Counted from the first letter of the stretch, positions 45,731-55,040 are shown. The stretch is 64,000 bases of DNA from Ectopseudomonas alcaliphila (GCF_900101755.1 NZ_FNAE01000005.1:186001-250000), one strand, 5' to 3'. A program made the numbers and translations. Notes: generated by a model from the sequence alone, not told the origin.

Positions 45731-46711
45731 ATGACACCATTCCAACCCGCCTGGTGGCTCCCCGGCCCGCATCTGCAGACGCTGTGGAACCCCTTCTGCC
45801 GCAAGCCGCCGCAGCTCGAACGGCAGCGCGAGCGGCTGTGGCTGGACGATGGCGACTTTCTCGATATTGACTGGCACGGCCCGCATAACGCCCATGCGCC
45901 GCTGGTGTTGGTGCTGCACGGCCTGACCGGCAGCTCCAACTCGCTCTACGTGCTCGGCCTGCAGCAGGTGCTGGCCGCACGCGGCTGGGCCAGTGCGGCG
46001 CTGAACTGGCGTGGCTGCTCCGGTGAACCGAACCTGCTGCCGCGCGGCTATCACTCCGGCGCCAGCGAGGATCTGGCATCGGCCGTGGCCCACCTGCGCG
46101 CGCAACGGCCGATGGCGCCGTTGTACGCCGTCGGCTACTCGCTGGGCGGCAACGTGCTGCTCAAGTACCTGGGTGAAAGCGCCGAGCAGAGCCAGCTACA
46201 AGGCGCAGTGGCGGTCTCGGTGCCGTTTCGTCTGGATCAGTGCGCTGACCGCATCGGCCTGGGTTTCTCGCGGGTGTATCAGGCGCATTTCATGCGCGAG
46301 ATGGTCGCCTATGTGAGCAACAAGCAGCGCCTGTTCGCAGAGAGTGGCGAGGGCGAGCGCCTGTCGGTGCTGGAACGCCTGGGCCCACTGGATGGCATGC
46401 GCACCTTCTGGGACTTCGACGGGCGCATCACCGCGCCGCTGCACGGTTTCGCCGATGCCCACGACTATTACCGGCGCGCCTCCAGCCGCTTCTACCTGGG
46501 TGCCATTCGCACACGCACGCTGATCATCCAGGCCGAGGACGATCCTTTCATCTTCCGCCACAGCCTGCCCGAGGCCAGCGAGCTCGCCCCCGGCACCGAG
46601 TTCGAGCTGCATGCCAAGGGCGGGCACGTCGGCTTCGTCGAGGGCAGCCCACGCCGCCCCGTTTACTACCTGGAGCGGCGCATTCCCGAGTGGCTCGGTG
46701 CGCTGAGCTGA
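45731..46711 (+). CDS. YheT/UPF0017-type alpha/beta hydrolase
   Basis: 326 aa: FQPAWWLPGPHLQTLWNPFCR (family N-terminus), VLVLHGLTGSSNSLYV (oxyanion region), NWRGCSGEPNLLPRGYHSG, the nucleophile elbow GYSLGGNVLLKYLGE, an Asp in IIQAEDDPFI, and the catalytic His in KGGHVGFV. Substrate unknown; probably an esterase. A clear match to YheT/EMB8-like hydrolases. Confidence 0.93.
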   Translation: MTPFQPAWWLPGPHLQTLWNPFCRKPPQLERQRERLWLDDGDFLDIDWHGPHNAHAPLVLVLHGLTGSSNSLYVLGLQQVLAARGWASAALNWRGCSGEPNLLPRGYHSGASEDLASAVAHLRAQRPMAPLYAVGYSLGGNVLLKYLGESAEQSQLQGAVAVSVPFRLDQCADRIGLGFSRVYQAHFMREMVAYVSNKQRLFAESGEGERLSVLERLGPLDGMRTFWDFDGRITAPLHGFADAHDYYRRASSRFYLGAIRTRTLIIQAEDDPFIFRHSLPEASELAPGTEFELHAKGGHVGFVEGSPRRPVYYLERRIPEWLGALS

Positions 46712-46717
46712 GCTGAA

Positions 46718-47224
46718 TCAGCCGGCGGCAGGCTGCTCCGGCATCGCCGAGGAGTGGTGCTTGAGGATTTTCCACTCACCATCGACCTTCTGGTAAACGA
46801 AGGTGTAGCGCGCCTGAACCTGGCGCACCGCATCACCCTGGGTCAGGGCGAAGGTGTAAACCCCCGAATCCACCGCTGCATCCGGGCCGATCTGGCGAAT
46901 TTCACGCATGTTGATCGTGCCGACCGGCTTGGCCTGTAAGAAATGGTCGAAATAGTCCTGAATCGCCTCATGGCCTACGCGCACCCGATTCGATACCGTG
47001 GGCTGCAGCACGCCGTTGTCGGCGTACAAGGCAGCAACCTTGGCCGAGTCGCCAGTCTGCAAGGCGGCGTTCCAGCGCTCGAACAGGCTGGCGATCTGTT
47101 GCTCCTGCGCATTGCTCGGGGCGGTTGCCGTTTCCGTGTAGACATGAGGCGCATCGGCCGCCTGAACCAGCGGCACGGACAGGGCGAATACCAGGGCACA
47201 GCTGCTGAACAAGGGTTTCAACAT
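46718..47224 (-). CDS. SnoaL-like/SgcJ-type periplasmic protein
   Basis: 168 aa with signal peptide (MLKPLFSSCALVFALSVPLVQAA) and a cone-shaped SnoaL/DUF4440-like domain: QQIASLFERWNAALQTGDSAKVAALYADNGVLQPTVSN, IQDYFDHFLQAKPVGTINMRE, ARYTFVYQKVDGEWKILKHHSS, split by several strands. Resembles proteins annotated as SgcJ/EcaC oxidoreductase-like. Function unknown. Convergent with the YheT gene, 6 bases apart. Confidence 0.85.
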   Translation of the reverse strand: MLKPLFSSCALVFALSVPLVQAADAPHVYTETATAPSNAQEQQIASLFERWNAALQTGDSAKVAALYADNGVLQPTVSNRVRVGHEAIQDYFDHFLQAKPVGTINMREIRQIGPDAAVDSGVYTFALTQGDAVRQVQARYTFVYQKVDGEWKILKHHSSAMPEQPAAG

Positions 47225-47387
47225 GGTTGAATCTCCGGCTATTGAAGGACGCCATCAGCATGCGCGGCTCCCCCAGCCTGCACATCGGCCAGGCGGGGCC
47301 AGCGGCCTATGCCAGGTGGCAGATGCCAGAAGCGGTTCGACCTATTAGCCTGCGCCGTCCGATGACGCGCAATCCGTGGAGGCGTAG

Positions 47388-48557
47388 ATGCTGAACACCC
47401 CACCCGACAGCGTGCTGGCCCTGCGTGCCGACTATCGCCAGGCGGAAAGCCGCGCCGCGCGCCTGCGCCTGCTGGTCGAGAGCGGTCGCGCCCTCAATGC
47501 ACTACCCGCCGCCGAGAGCGGCGCGCTGGCCCTGCAACGGGCCTGCAGCTTCTGCGCAATGGATGGCGGCGTACTGCTGCTCAGGCAAGCCGATGACAGC
47601 CTGAGCCTCAGTGCCGGCTTCGGCCCTGCCGCCTTGCAGCAGCAACTGGCTACCCTGCCCTGGCAAGGCGCTGCCCAGGTGCTCGAAGCGCCGCTGTCGC
47701 AGGTTGCCCTGGCGCTCTACCTGCCCTTGCATGCGGCCACGGGCGAAGCATTCGGTGCCCTGCTGCTGGGCAACGCCAGCGCCATGCGTGGCCCTGACGC
47801 GGAAGACCTCGAAGCCTTGCAACTGCTCGCCACCCTGCTCGCCGGCCACCTGCACAACAGCCAGTTGCTGGAGGCGCTCAGCCTGCGCGAACGCACCATG
47901 TCGGAGCTGGTACATCGGCAAATGAGCGCCCAGGAGGACGAGCGCGCACGGGTGGCCTATGACCTGCACGACGGCCTGGCGCAGACCCTGGCCGGGCTGC
48001 ACCAGCGTCTGCAGGGTTTCGCCCAGCATCGCCAGCTGAATGACGAGTTGCGTGCCGCTCTGGCGCCCATCCTGCAACTGGCGCAACGCAGCATGGGCGA
48101 GACGCGTCAGGCCATCAGCGGCCTGCGCCCCACCCTGCTGGATGACTTCGGCCTGGCGCCGGCGCTCGACCGCGAACTCGACCGCCTGCGCAGCCAGGGT
48201 CGCCAGGTGCAGTGGCTGCGCCGCGATATGCAGCGCCTGCGCCCGGCGGTGGAAATCGCCCTGTTTCGCGTCGGCCAGGAGGCCATCAACAATATCTGCA
48301 AACACACCGCCGATGGCGCGGTCAGCCTGGATCTGCACCTCGACGGCGATACAGCCCGGTTGCAGGTGGAAGATCGCGGTCCCGGCTTCGCCGCCGGGCA
48401 GAAGCAGCTGGCGGGTGAAGGTGGCATGGGTCTGGTGGCCATGCGCGAGCGCTGCCTGCTGCTCGGTGGCCAGTTCAGTTGTCATAGCCAGCCCGGCCAG
48501 GGCACCCGCCTGCTGGCCAGCATTCCACGCGCCCTGGCGGATGAGGAAAGCGCATGA
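47388..48557 (+). CDS. GAF-domain histidine kinase, NarL-system type
   Basis: 389 aa cytoplasmic kinase with no membrane helices. N-terminal GAF-like region (~20-165, ACSFCAMDGGVLLLRQADDSLSL), HisKA_3 with phospho-His in RVAYDLHDGLAQTLAGLHQRL split as YDLHDGLAQTLAGL, and HATPase_c with QEAINNICKHT (N box) and DRGPGF. Pairs with the LuxR-type regulator that overlaps it by 4 bases. The preceding 160 bases hold its promoter; nothing more specific is seen. Input signal unknown. Confidence 0.9.
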   Translation: MLNTPPDSVLALRADYRQAESRAARLRLLVESGRALNALPAAESGALALQRACSFCAMDGGVLLLRQADDSLSLSAGFGPAALQQQLATLPWQGAAQVLEAPLSQVALALYLPLHAATGEAFGALLLGNASAMRGPDAEDLEALQLLATLLAGHLHNSQLLEALSLRERTMSELVHRQMSAQEDERARVAYDLHDGLAQTLAGLHQRLQGFAQHRQLNDELRAALAPILQLAQRSMGETRQAISGLRPTLLDDFGLAPALDRELDRLRSQGRQVQWLRRDMQRLRPAVEIALFRVGQEAINNICKHTADGAVSLDLHLDGDTARLQVEDRGPGFAAGQKQLAGEGGMGLVAMRERCLLLGGQFSCHSQPGQGTRLLASIPRALADEESA

Positions 48558-49216
48558 ACGAACCGATTCGCCTGCTGCTCGCCGATGATCATGAAGTGAC
48601 CCGCGCCGGCTTCGCCGCCATGCTCGCCGACTGCCCCGAATTCAGCATCGTCGGCCAGGCGGTGGACGGGCGCCAGGCGCTGGAACTCTGCGAGCGCCTG
48701 AATCCGGACATCGCCATCCTCGACATCCGCATGCCCCATCTCAACGGGCTGGCCACGGCGCGCCTGCTGCGCGAACGCTTGCCGGCGATCAAGGTGCTGC
48801 TGTTCACCATGTACGACAGCCCCGACCACCTGGAAGCGGCGATCAGCGCCGGGGCCGTCGGCTACCTGCTCAAGGACGCCAGCCGCCAGGAAGTGATCGA
48901 CGGCCTGCGCCAGGTGGCGGCGGGCCAGAGCGCGCTCAACGGCATGGTCAGCGCGCAGTTGCTGCGCCGCGTGGTCGAACGCAACCAGAGCGGCGCGGCC
49001 AACAGCGCGCTGACGCCGCGCGAGCGCCAGGTGCTCGGGCTGATCGCTGGCGGCTTCACCAACCGCGAGATCGGCGAAAAGCTGGGCATCGCCACCGGCA
49101 CGGCCAAGGCTCATGTCGAACGGGTAATCGGCAAACTGGGGGTTGCCGACCGTACCCAGGCCGCCGTACAAGGCATCGCCCTGGGCCTGGTGGCACCGAC
49201 GGAGCGCCAGCCGTGA
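48554..49216 (+). CDS. LuxR/NarL family response regulator
   Basis: 220 aa: receiver (LLLADDHEVTRAGF, phospho-Asp in AILDIRMPHLNG, LLFTMYDSPDHLEAAISAGAVGYLLKDA) and C-terminal LuxR helix-turn-helix (LTPRERQVLGLIAGGFTNRE, IGEKLGIATGTAKAHVERVI). Cognate of the upstream kinase. Overlaps the hybrid kinase start by 4 bases (GTGA). Confidence 0.95.
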   Translation: MNEPIRLLLADDHEVTRAGFAAMLADCPEFSIVGQAVDGRQALELCERLNPDIAILDIRMPHLNGLATARLLRERLPAIKVLLFTMYDSPDHLEAAISAGAVGYLLKDASRQEVIDGLRQVAAGQSALNGMVSAQLLRRVVERNQSGAANSALTPRERQVLGLIAGGFTNREIGEKLGIATGTAKAHVERVIGKLGVADRTQAAVQGIALGLVAPTERQP

Positions 49217-51585
49217 AGAGCCTGTTCAGCCGCTGGACCGACCGCCCCCTGCGCAGCAAGAGCCTGGTGATCATCGCCCTGCCGCTGGCGGTGCTGCTGA
49301 TCTCGCTGGTGCTGGTGTACTTCACCGAGCGCCAGACCTCGCGGGTCGAGGACGACGTGCGCCGGGCGCTGCGCGTGCAGGGCGACGTACAGGCGGTGCA
49401 CAGCCTGCTGGCCGAGGCGGCGGCCAGCGTACGCGGCTATCTGCTGATCCAGCGCAGCGACTTCCTGCCTTCATACCGCAGCGCCGTTGAACGAATCGAC
49501 AGCACGCTGCGGCGCCTCGATAGCGACATTCGCGACCCGCAGATGCGCAGCAGCCTGGAACGCCTGCGCCCGCTGATCGTGATCAAGCTGGAAGGCCTGG
49601 AACAGCTCAAGGCACTCGCCAGCAGTGAAGACCGCGCGGCGATGACGCGCATTCTGGTGGACAACAAGCATGTGCTCGATGCGCTGCGCCAGGAGATCCA
49701 GCAGATGCTCGAGCGCGAGCAGACCCTGCTCGACGAACGCAACGCCGAGGCCAGCGCCGTACGCTCGCGCATGCTCCTGGCCACCGGTCTGGCCGCCATG
49801 TTCGGCGTGCTCGGCGCGCTGTTCGCGGTGGTGCTGCTGTCCACCGGCATCGTCCAGCGGGTCCAGCGGGTCGAACGCAACGCCCGGCGCCTGGCACTGG
49901 GCCAGCCGCTGATTCCCCATGGCCCCGCTGCCGATGAGATCGGCCAGCTCGCCGCCAGCCTGGAGGAGGCCGGGCAACTGCTGGCCGAACGCGAGCGGGC
50001 CTTGCGCGACAACGAGGAGCGCCTGCGCCTGATCATCGACGGGGTCAAGGAATACGGCATCTTCGGCCTCGACCCCAGTGGCCACGTCACCTCCTGGAAC
50101 ACCGGCGCCGAGCGCATCAAAGGCTACAGCGAAGCGGACATCCTCGGCCGTCACTTCTCCCTGTTCTACCCGCCGCAGGCCCGTGACACGGCACCGCAGC
50201 ACGCCCTGCAAGTGGCCACGCGCGAAGGCCGCTACGAGGAAGAAGCCTGGCGCCAGCGCCGCGATGGCTCGCTGTTCTGGGCCAACGTAGTGATCACCGC
50301 CCAGCGTGACGCCAGCGGCACCTTGCGCGGTTTCTCCAAGATCACCCGTGACATCACCGACCGGCGCAATGCCGAGGCCGCCCTGCGCACGGCCCGCGAA
50401 GAGGCGGAGAACGCGAGCCGGGCGAAAAGCGAATTTCTTTCGCGCATGAGCCACGAGTTGCGTACCCCGCTCAACTCCATTCTCGGCTTCGCCCAGTTAC
50501 TGGAAATGGACCAGGGCACGCCGGCGCAACAGGCCCAGGTGCGCCATATCCTGCGCGCCGGGCGGCACCTGCTGGGTTTGATCAACGAAGTGCTGGATAT
50601 CGCCCGCATCGAATCCGGGCGACTGGCGCTGAGCCCAGAGCCATTGGCGCTGCGCCCGATGCTGCAGGAAGTCAGCCTGTTGCTGTCACCGCAGGCCGCC
50701 AGTGCCGACATCCGCTTGCGCCTGCCAGACGATCTGGCGCCGGCGCTCTGCGTGCAGGCCGACCGCCAGCGCCTGGTCCAGGTGCTACTCAATCTGCAGT
50801 CCAACGCGATCAAGTACAACCATCCGGGCGGCTATGTGGAAGTCCAGGTCGAAGCCGATAGCGAGACGGTCACGCTGAGCGTGATCGATAACGGTCCCGG
50901 TATCGCCACCGAGGATCTGGAGCGCCTGTTCATTCCCTTCGAACGCCTCGGTGCCGCCGCCAGCGAAGTGGAGGGTACCGGCCTGGGCCTGGCCCTGAGC
51001 AAGAGCCTGCTGGAGCAAATGGATGGCAGCCTTGGCGTGCACAGCACGCCCGGCCAGGGCTGCACCTTCTGCCTGACCTTGCCACGGGCGCAGGCAGGCA
51101 ACACCCTGCTAGCCGCGCCCTCGGCGACGCCAAATGTCGCGCCTTGCGCCATCGAACCGCCCGAGCGGCCACTGCACGTACTGTGCATCGAGGACAACCT
51201 ATCCAGCCTGGCGCTGATCGAGACTCTGCTGTCGCGCTGGCCGCAGGTGCAGGTCATCTCGGCCATGCAGGGCCAACTGGGCCTCGACCTGGCCTGGCAG
51301 CATCGCCCCGAGGTGATCCTGCTGGATCTCGATTTGCCTGACCTCAGCGGCCAGGAGGTGCTCGAACGTCTGCGCCAGAAGCCCAGTAGCCGCGACACAC
51401 CTGTCCTGCTGATCACCGCTGACGCCAGCGCCGGCACCCAGCGCGCCCTGCAGGCTGCCGGGGCCACGGCCGTGCTGAGCAAACCGCTGCATGTACCGAC
51501 CTTCCTCGCCACCCTGCGCCAGCATCTGGATATCGCCAGACCAACGCACACCCCGCCACCGGAGCCCGACCATGACCAGCCCTGA
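49213..51585 (+). CDS. Hybrid sensor histidine kinase: CHASE3-HAMP-PAS-HisKA-HATPase-REC
   Basis: 790 aa from GTG 49213. TM1 (~18-36, SLVIIALPLAVLLISLVLVYF), periplasmic CHASE3 (~40-175, SVRGYLLIQRSDFLPSYRSA), TM2 (LATGLAAMFGVLGALFAVVLLS), HAMP (RVERNARRLALGQPL), PAS (LIIDGVKEYGIFGLDPSGHVTSWN), HisKA with phospho-His in EFLSRMSHELRTPLNSI, HATPase_c (LNLQSNAIKYN, DNGPGI, GTGLGLALSKS) and a C-terminal receiver (CIEDNLSSLALI, phospho-Asp in VILLDLDLPDLSG). Overlaps the single-domain regulator by 14 bases. Confidence 0.95.
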   Translation: MKSLFSRWTDRPLRSKSLVIIALPLAVLLISLVLVYFTERQTSRVEDDVRRALRVQGDVQAVHSLLAEAAASVRGYLLIQRSDFLPSYRSAVERIDSTLRRLDSDIRDPQMRSSLERLRPLIVIKLEGLEQLKALASSEDRAAMTRILVDNKHVLDALRQEIQQMLEREQTLLDERNAEASAVRSRMLLATGLAAMFGVLGALFAVVLLSTGIVQRVQRVERNARRLALGQPLIPHGPAADEIGQLAASLEEAGQLLAERERALRDNEERLRLIIDGVKEYGIFGLDPSGHVTSWNTGAERIKGYSEADILGRHFSLFYPPQARDTAPQHALQVATREGRYEEEAWRQRRDGSLFWANVVITAQRDASGTLRGFSKITRDITDRRNAEAALRTAREEAENASRAKSEFLSRMSHELRTPLNSILGFAQLLEMDQGTPAQQAQVRHILRAGRHLLGLINEVLDIARIESGRLALSPEPLALRPMLQEVSLLLSPQAASADIRLRLPDDLAPALCVQADRQRLVQVLLNLQSNAIKYNHPGGYVEVQVEADSETVTLSVIDNGPGIATEDLERLFIPFERLGAAASEVEGTGLGLALSKSLLEQMDGSLGVHSTPGQGCTFCLTLPRAQAGNTLLAAPSATPNVAPCAIEPPERPLHVLCIEDNLSSLALIETLLSRWPQVQVISAMQGQLGLDLAWQHRPEVILLDLDLPDLSGQEVLERLRQKPSSRDTPVLLITADASAGTQRALQAAGATAVLSKPLHVPTFLATLRQHLDIARPTHTPPPEPDHDQP

Positions 51586-52066
51586 GCCCGCCGACGACTT
51601 TCGCATCCTGGTGATCGACGATCAGCCCGCCAACCTCGAGCTGGTCGAACAACTGCTGGCCCGCGAAGGCCTGCACAACGTGCTCTGCTGCACCGACCCG
51701 GCCCAGGCTCTGGCGCTGTTCAGCAGCTTCGAGCCGGATCTGCTGATTCTCGATCTGCACATGCCCGGCCTGGATGGCTTTGCCGTGCTCGAACAGCTGC
51801 AGCGGCGCGTGCCCGCCGACGACTATCTACCCATTCTGGTGCTCACTGCCGACGCCACCCGCGAGGCCCGGCTGCGCGCGCTGGCCCTGGGTGCCCGCGA
51901 CTTCATCAGCAAGCCGCTGGATGCCATCGAAACCCTGTTGCGTGTCTGGAACCTGCTGGAAACCCGCGCGCTCTACCGCCAGTTACGTCGCCTGCAACCC
52001 GATCAGCAGCCCTTGCGCGCCAGGCCCGTGACGCTGGGCAGCGGCACTCGGCGAGCGTCCACCTGA
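51572..52066 (+). CDS. Single-domain response regulator with short C-terminal helix
   Basis: 164 aa: receiver (ILVIDDQPANLELVEQLLA, phospho-Asp in LLILDLHMPGLDG, KPLD), followed by ~35 residues without an output domain (LLETRALYRQLRRLQPDQ), as in the RpfG-type start without an HD-GYP. Likely relays phosphate from the upstream hybrid kinase. I chose ATG 51572 (MTSPEPADDF), which overlaps the kinase gene. Confidence 0.85.
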   Translation: MTSPEPADDFRILVIDDQPANLELVEQLLAREGLHNVLCCTDPAQALALFSSFEPDLLILDLHMPGLDGFAVLEQLQRRVPADDYLPILVLTADATREARLRALALGARDFISKPLDAIETLLRVWNLLETRALYRQLRRLQPDQQPLRARPVTLGSGTRRAST

Positions 52067-52067
52067 C

Positions 52068-52724
52068 TCAGAGCACCTGCTCGAGCGGTACGTGCAGACG
52101 ACCGTACAACGCCTCGACCGCCGCACGCGCCGAAGGCGCGATGTAGCCGCCCTCCAGCGCCAGCACCTGGTAGATGCCGCGGCGCAGCATGTCCTGGCTG
52201 AGGTTGTCCGGGCTGGCGCCAGCGGTGCAGAGAAAGCGCACCCAGGAGGTCATGATGATCCAGGCGTTGAGCGTCAGCGCCTCGATCTGCGCCGGCGTCA
52301 TCAACAGGATGCCGGCCTCGACGAAACCCTGGTAGATCGACTGCGCCCCCACCAGGCAACGCTGGGCGAACGCGCGGTAACGCTCGGCCAGCTCGGCGTC
52401 GGATTCCAGCAGGTGCTCCAGATCGCGGTGCAGGAAGCGGTAGTGCCACATCGCCGCCAGCAACGCCTCCAGATAGAAGGTCTTGTCCTCCACCGTCAGT
52501 GCGCGGCCTTCGGGCCGGCGCAGGAAGCTGTCGACCTGCACCTCGTACTGGGCGAACAGCTCAGCGATGATCATCTGCTTGTTGCGGAAGTGGTAGTACA
52601 GATTGCCCGGCGACATGCCCAGGTGCGCGGCAATGTGGTTGGTGGTGACGTTGCGCTCGCCCTGGCTGTTGAACAGGGCCAGGCTCTCGACAACGATGCG
52701 GTCACGGGTCTTGGGTGGCGCCAT
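52068..52724 (-). CDS. TetR family repressor, divergent from calB
   Basis: 218 aa: N-terminal helix-turn-helix NVTTNHIAAHLGMSPGNLYYHFRNKQMI, then a helical ligand domain (YLEALLAAMWHYRFLHRDLEHLLE) of the YsiA/TetR_C-type seen in regulators of aldehyde and aromatic genes. I chose ATG 52724 (MAPPKTRDRI). Divergent from the aldehyde dehydrogenase with a perfect operator-like palindrome in that promoter; its stop lies 1 base from the response-regulator stop. Corresponds in place to PA0367 of P. aeruginosa as I recall. Confidence 0.9.
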   Translation of the reverse strand: MAPPKTRDRIVVESLALFNSQGERNVTTNHIAAHLGMSPGNLYYHFRNKQMIIAELFAQYEVQVDSFLRRPEGRALTVEDKTFYLEALLAAMWHYRFLHRDLEHLLESDAELAERYRAFAQRCLVGAQSIYQGFVEAGILLMTPAQIEALTLNAWIIMTSWVRFLCTAGASPDNLSQDMLRRGIYQVLALEGGYIAPSARAAVEALYGRLHVPLEQVL

Positions 52725-52858
52725 AAGGCAGCTCGATCTCGACTTCAAAAGTGGCAAAGGTACAGGCGAAACAGCCGAAGTGTTACCCCTGATGCACCGC
52801 GCAAGCCCTCACAGGCCTTTGGTTAGGGTGCAGCGAGAACGGCGACGCGGCATCCTAT

Positions 52859-52887
52859 TTGACACATTAGAGTAATTGCTCTAAAAA
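52859..52887 (+). promoter_or_regulatory. calB sigma-70 promoter with nested TetR operator
   Basis: TTGACA (52859-52864), a 17-base spacer and TAAAAA (52882-52887) form a strong sigma-70 promoter 49 bases before the calB ATG. The palindrome TTAGAG-TAATTG-CTCTAA (52867-52884) occupies the spacer and covers the -10, so a bound repressor would block polymerase. Confidence 0.8.
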
Positions 52888-52936
52888 TCCAGCTCAGGCT
52901 TCCCAAGCAGCCCGCTGGAACGTCGAGGAGAAACCC

Positions 52937-54367
52937 ATGGTCGCCGACATCGCCTACCTGCAGCACAGCCAACAGCAGATCAACCAGCTGGACAGCACCT
53001 TCGCCCTGCAGCGTTCTGCCTTTACTGCCAACCCGATGCCGTCGGCCGAACAACGCATCCAGTGGTTGAAATCCCTGAGCGAGCTACTGACCCAGCAGCA
53101 GGATGCACTGGTGGCGGCGATCTCCGAAGACTTCAGCAACCGTTCGGCCGACGAAACCCTGCTCGCCGAACTGATGCCCAGCCTGCATGGCATCCATTAC
53201 GCGAGCAAACGCATCAGGAAGTGGATGAAGCCGTCGCGGCGCAGCGTCGGCATGCAATTCATGCCTGCTTCGGCCAAGGTCATCTACCAGCCGCTGGGCG
53301 TGGTCGGCATCATCGTGCCGTGGAACTACCCGTTGTTTCTCGCCATCGGCCCGCTGACCGGCGCGCTGGCCGCCGGTAACCGGGTGATGATCAAGATGAG
53401 CGAGTCCACCCCGGCCACCTCACAATTGGTCAAGGATCTGCTGGCACGCGTCTTCCCCGAGGATCTGGTGAGCGTTGCACTGGGCGAGGCGGAAGTCGGC
53501 ATGGCCTTCTCCAAACTGCCGTTCGACCACCTGCTGTTCACCGGCGCCACCAGCATTGGCAAGCATGTGATGCGCGCCGCTGCCGAGAACCTGACCCCGG
53601 TGACCCTGGAGCTGGGCGGCAAGTCGCCGGCCATCGTCTCGGCCGATGTGCCGCTGGAGCACGCCGCCGAACGCATCGCCTTCGGCAAGACCCTCAACGC
53701 CGGGCAGACCTGCGTGGCGCCGGACTACGTGCTGGTGCCCAGGGATCGTGTCGAGGGCTTCGTCAGCGCCTACCGCGAGGTGGTGCAGCGTTTCTACCCG
53801 GTGCTCAAGGACAACCCCGACTACACCGCAATCATCAACGAGCGCCAGCTGGCCCGCCTCAACGGCTACCTGCAGGATGCCGAGGCCAAAGGCGCGCGCG
53901 TCGTCTCGCTGTATCCCGAGGCCCAGGGCAGACGCCTGCCGCAGAGCCTGGTGCTCGACGTCAATGACGAGATGAAGCTGATGCAGGACGAGATTTTCGG
54001 CCCGCTGCTGCCGGTGGTGCCGTATGACCGACTGGAAGACGCCTTCGCCTACGTCAACGCCCGGCCACGCCCGCTGGCGCTCTACTACTTCGGCTACGAC
54101 AAGCGCGAACAGCAGCGCGTACTGCACGAAACCCACTCCGGCGGCGTGTGCCTGAACGACACCCTGCTGCATGTAGCGCAGGACGACATGCCGTTCGGCG
54201 GTATCGGCCCCTCTGGCATGGGCCACTACCACGGTCACGAAGGCTTCCTGACCTTCAGCAAGGCCAAGGGCGTGTTCATCAAGCAGCGCTTCAATGCCGC
54301 GCGGCTGATCTACCCGCCGTATGGCAAGGCTATCCAGAAGCTGGTCTACAGGTTGTTCGTACGCTGA
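52937..54367 (+). CDS. calB: Coniferyl aldehyde dehydrogenase
   Basis: 476 aa NAD(P)-dependent aldehyde dehydrogenase, class-3-like. VGIIVPWNYPLFLAIGPLTGALAAGNRVMIK (split as VGIIVPWNYPLFLAIGPLTG), LLFTGATSIGKHVM, catalytic Glu in TLELGGKSPAIV, catalytic Cys in NAGQTCVAPDYVLVP. Closest to coniferyl aldehyde dehydrogenases, also recalled at this place in P. aeruginosa (PA0366). The C-terminus HEGFLTFSKAKGVF is typical. GAGGAG precedes ATG 52937. Confidence 0.88.
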   Translation: MVADIAYLQHSQQQINQLDSTFALQRSAFTANPMPSAEQRIQWLKSLSELLTQQQDALVAAISEDFSNRSADETLLAELMPSLHGIHYASKRIRKWMKPSRRSVGMQFMPASAKVIYQPLGVVGIIVPWNYPLFLAIGPLTGALAAGNRVMIKMSESTPATSQLVKDLLARVFPEDLVSVALGEAEVGMAFSKLPFDHLLFTGATSIGKHVMRAAAENLTPVTLELGGKSPAIVSADVPLEHAAERIAFGKTLNAGQTCVAPDYVLVPRDRVEGFVSAYREVVQRFYPVLKDNPDYTAIINERQLARLNGYLQDAEAKGARVVSLYPEAQGRRLPQSLVLDVNDEMKLMQDEIFGPLLPVVPYDRLEDAFAYVNARPRPLALYYFGYDKREQQRVLHETHSGGVCLNDTLLHVAQDDMPFGGIGPSGMGHYHGHEGFLTFSKAKGVFIKQRFNAARLIYPPYGKAIQKLVYRLFVR

Positions 54368-54409
54368 TCAACGCGGGCAGCGCCCGTTCCAAGCCTGGTG
54401 ATAACAACA

Positions 54410-54955
54410 ATGAATGACACCACCCTAAACGCGCCGCAACTGTCGCGACGCAGCCTGCTCAAGGTCGGCCTGATGGGTACGGCGCTGCTCGGCACCGCCG
54501 GGCTCACCGCCACGCTCAGCGGCTGCTCGGCCAGCACGCCGGCCAACGGCTATCTGATCCTGCGCAGCAGCGATATGCCGTTTCTGCGCGCACTGATTCC
54601 GGTGATGCTCGATGGCGCCGTCAGTGCCGAGCAGATGCCGCAGGCCATCGACGGCACGCTGCAGAGCCTCGACACCAGCCTGGCGCACCTGTCGCCGGAG
54701 ATGCTGAAACTCACCGTGCAACTGTTCGACGTGCTCGCCCTGCCCATCACCCGCGGCCCGCTGACCGGAGTCTGGGGCAGCTGGGACAACGCCAGCGCCG
54801 ATGACGTGCGCAGCTTCCTCGCGCGCTGGCAGAACAGCAGCCTGAGCCTGCTGCGTATGGGCCACGCCTCGCTGCTGCAGCTGGTGATGATGGCCTGGTA
54901 CAGCCGCCAGGAGGCCTGGGTGCATTGCGGCTATCCGGGGCCGCCCACCGTATAA
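54410..54955 (+). CDS. Tat-exported small subunit (gluconate dehydrogenase subunit 3-like)
   Basis: 181 aa with a twin-arginine signal SRRSLLKVGLMGTALLG and a Cys at the end of the signal (LSGCSAS), so possibly a Tat-exported lipoprotein. The mature part has LILRSSDMPFLRALIPVMLDG and VSAEQMPQAIDGTLQSLDTSL, resembling the gamma subunits that partner membrane-associated GMC dehydrogenases. It sits between calB and the GMC gene. I start it at ATG 54410; GTGATAACAACA gives a weak ribosome site. Confidence 0.8.
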   Translation: MNDTTLNAPQLSRRSLLKVGLMGTALLGTAGLTATLSGCSASTPANGYLILRSSDMPFLRALIPVMLDGAVSAEQMPQAIDGTLQSLDTSLAHLSPEMLKLTVQLFDVLALPITRGPLTGVWGSWDNASADDVRSFLARWQNSSLSLLRMGHASLLQLVMMAWYSRQEAWVHCGYPGPPTV

Positions 54956-55018
54956 CGGCTGATTCGTAAGGGGGGCCGGGCGGCGATCCGCTTCAGTCCA
55001 TCAACAGCGGTCAGTCTT

Positions 55019-55040
55019 GGTGGGCTGAAGCCCACCCTAC
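55019..55040. repeat. Short REP-type palindrome (GGTGGGCT family)
   Basis: GGTGGGCTGAAGCCCACCCTAC: an 8-bp stem around GA. Lies in the 268-base gap between the Tat gene and the GMC gene; only this and the next repeat are recognised there. Confidence 0.65.
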
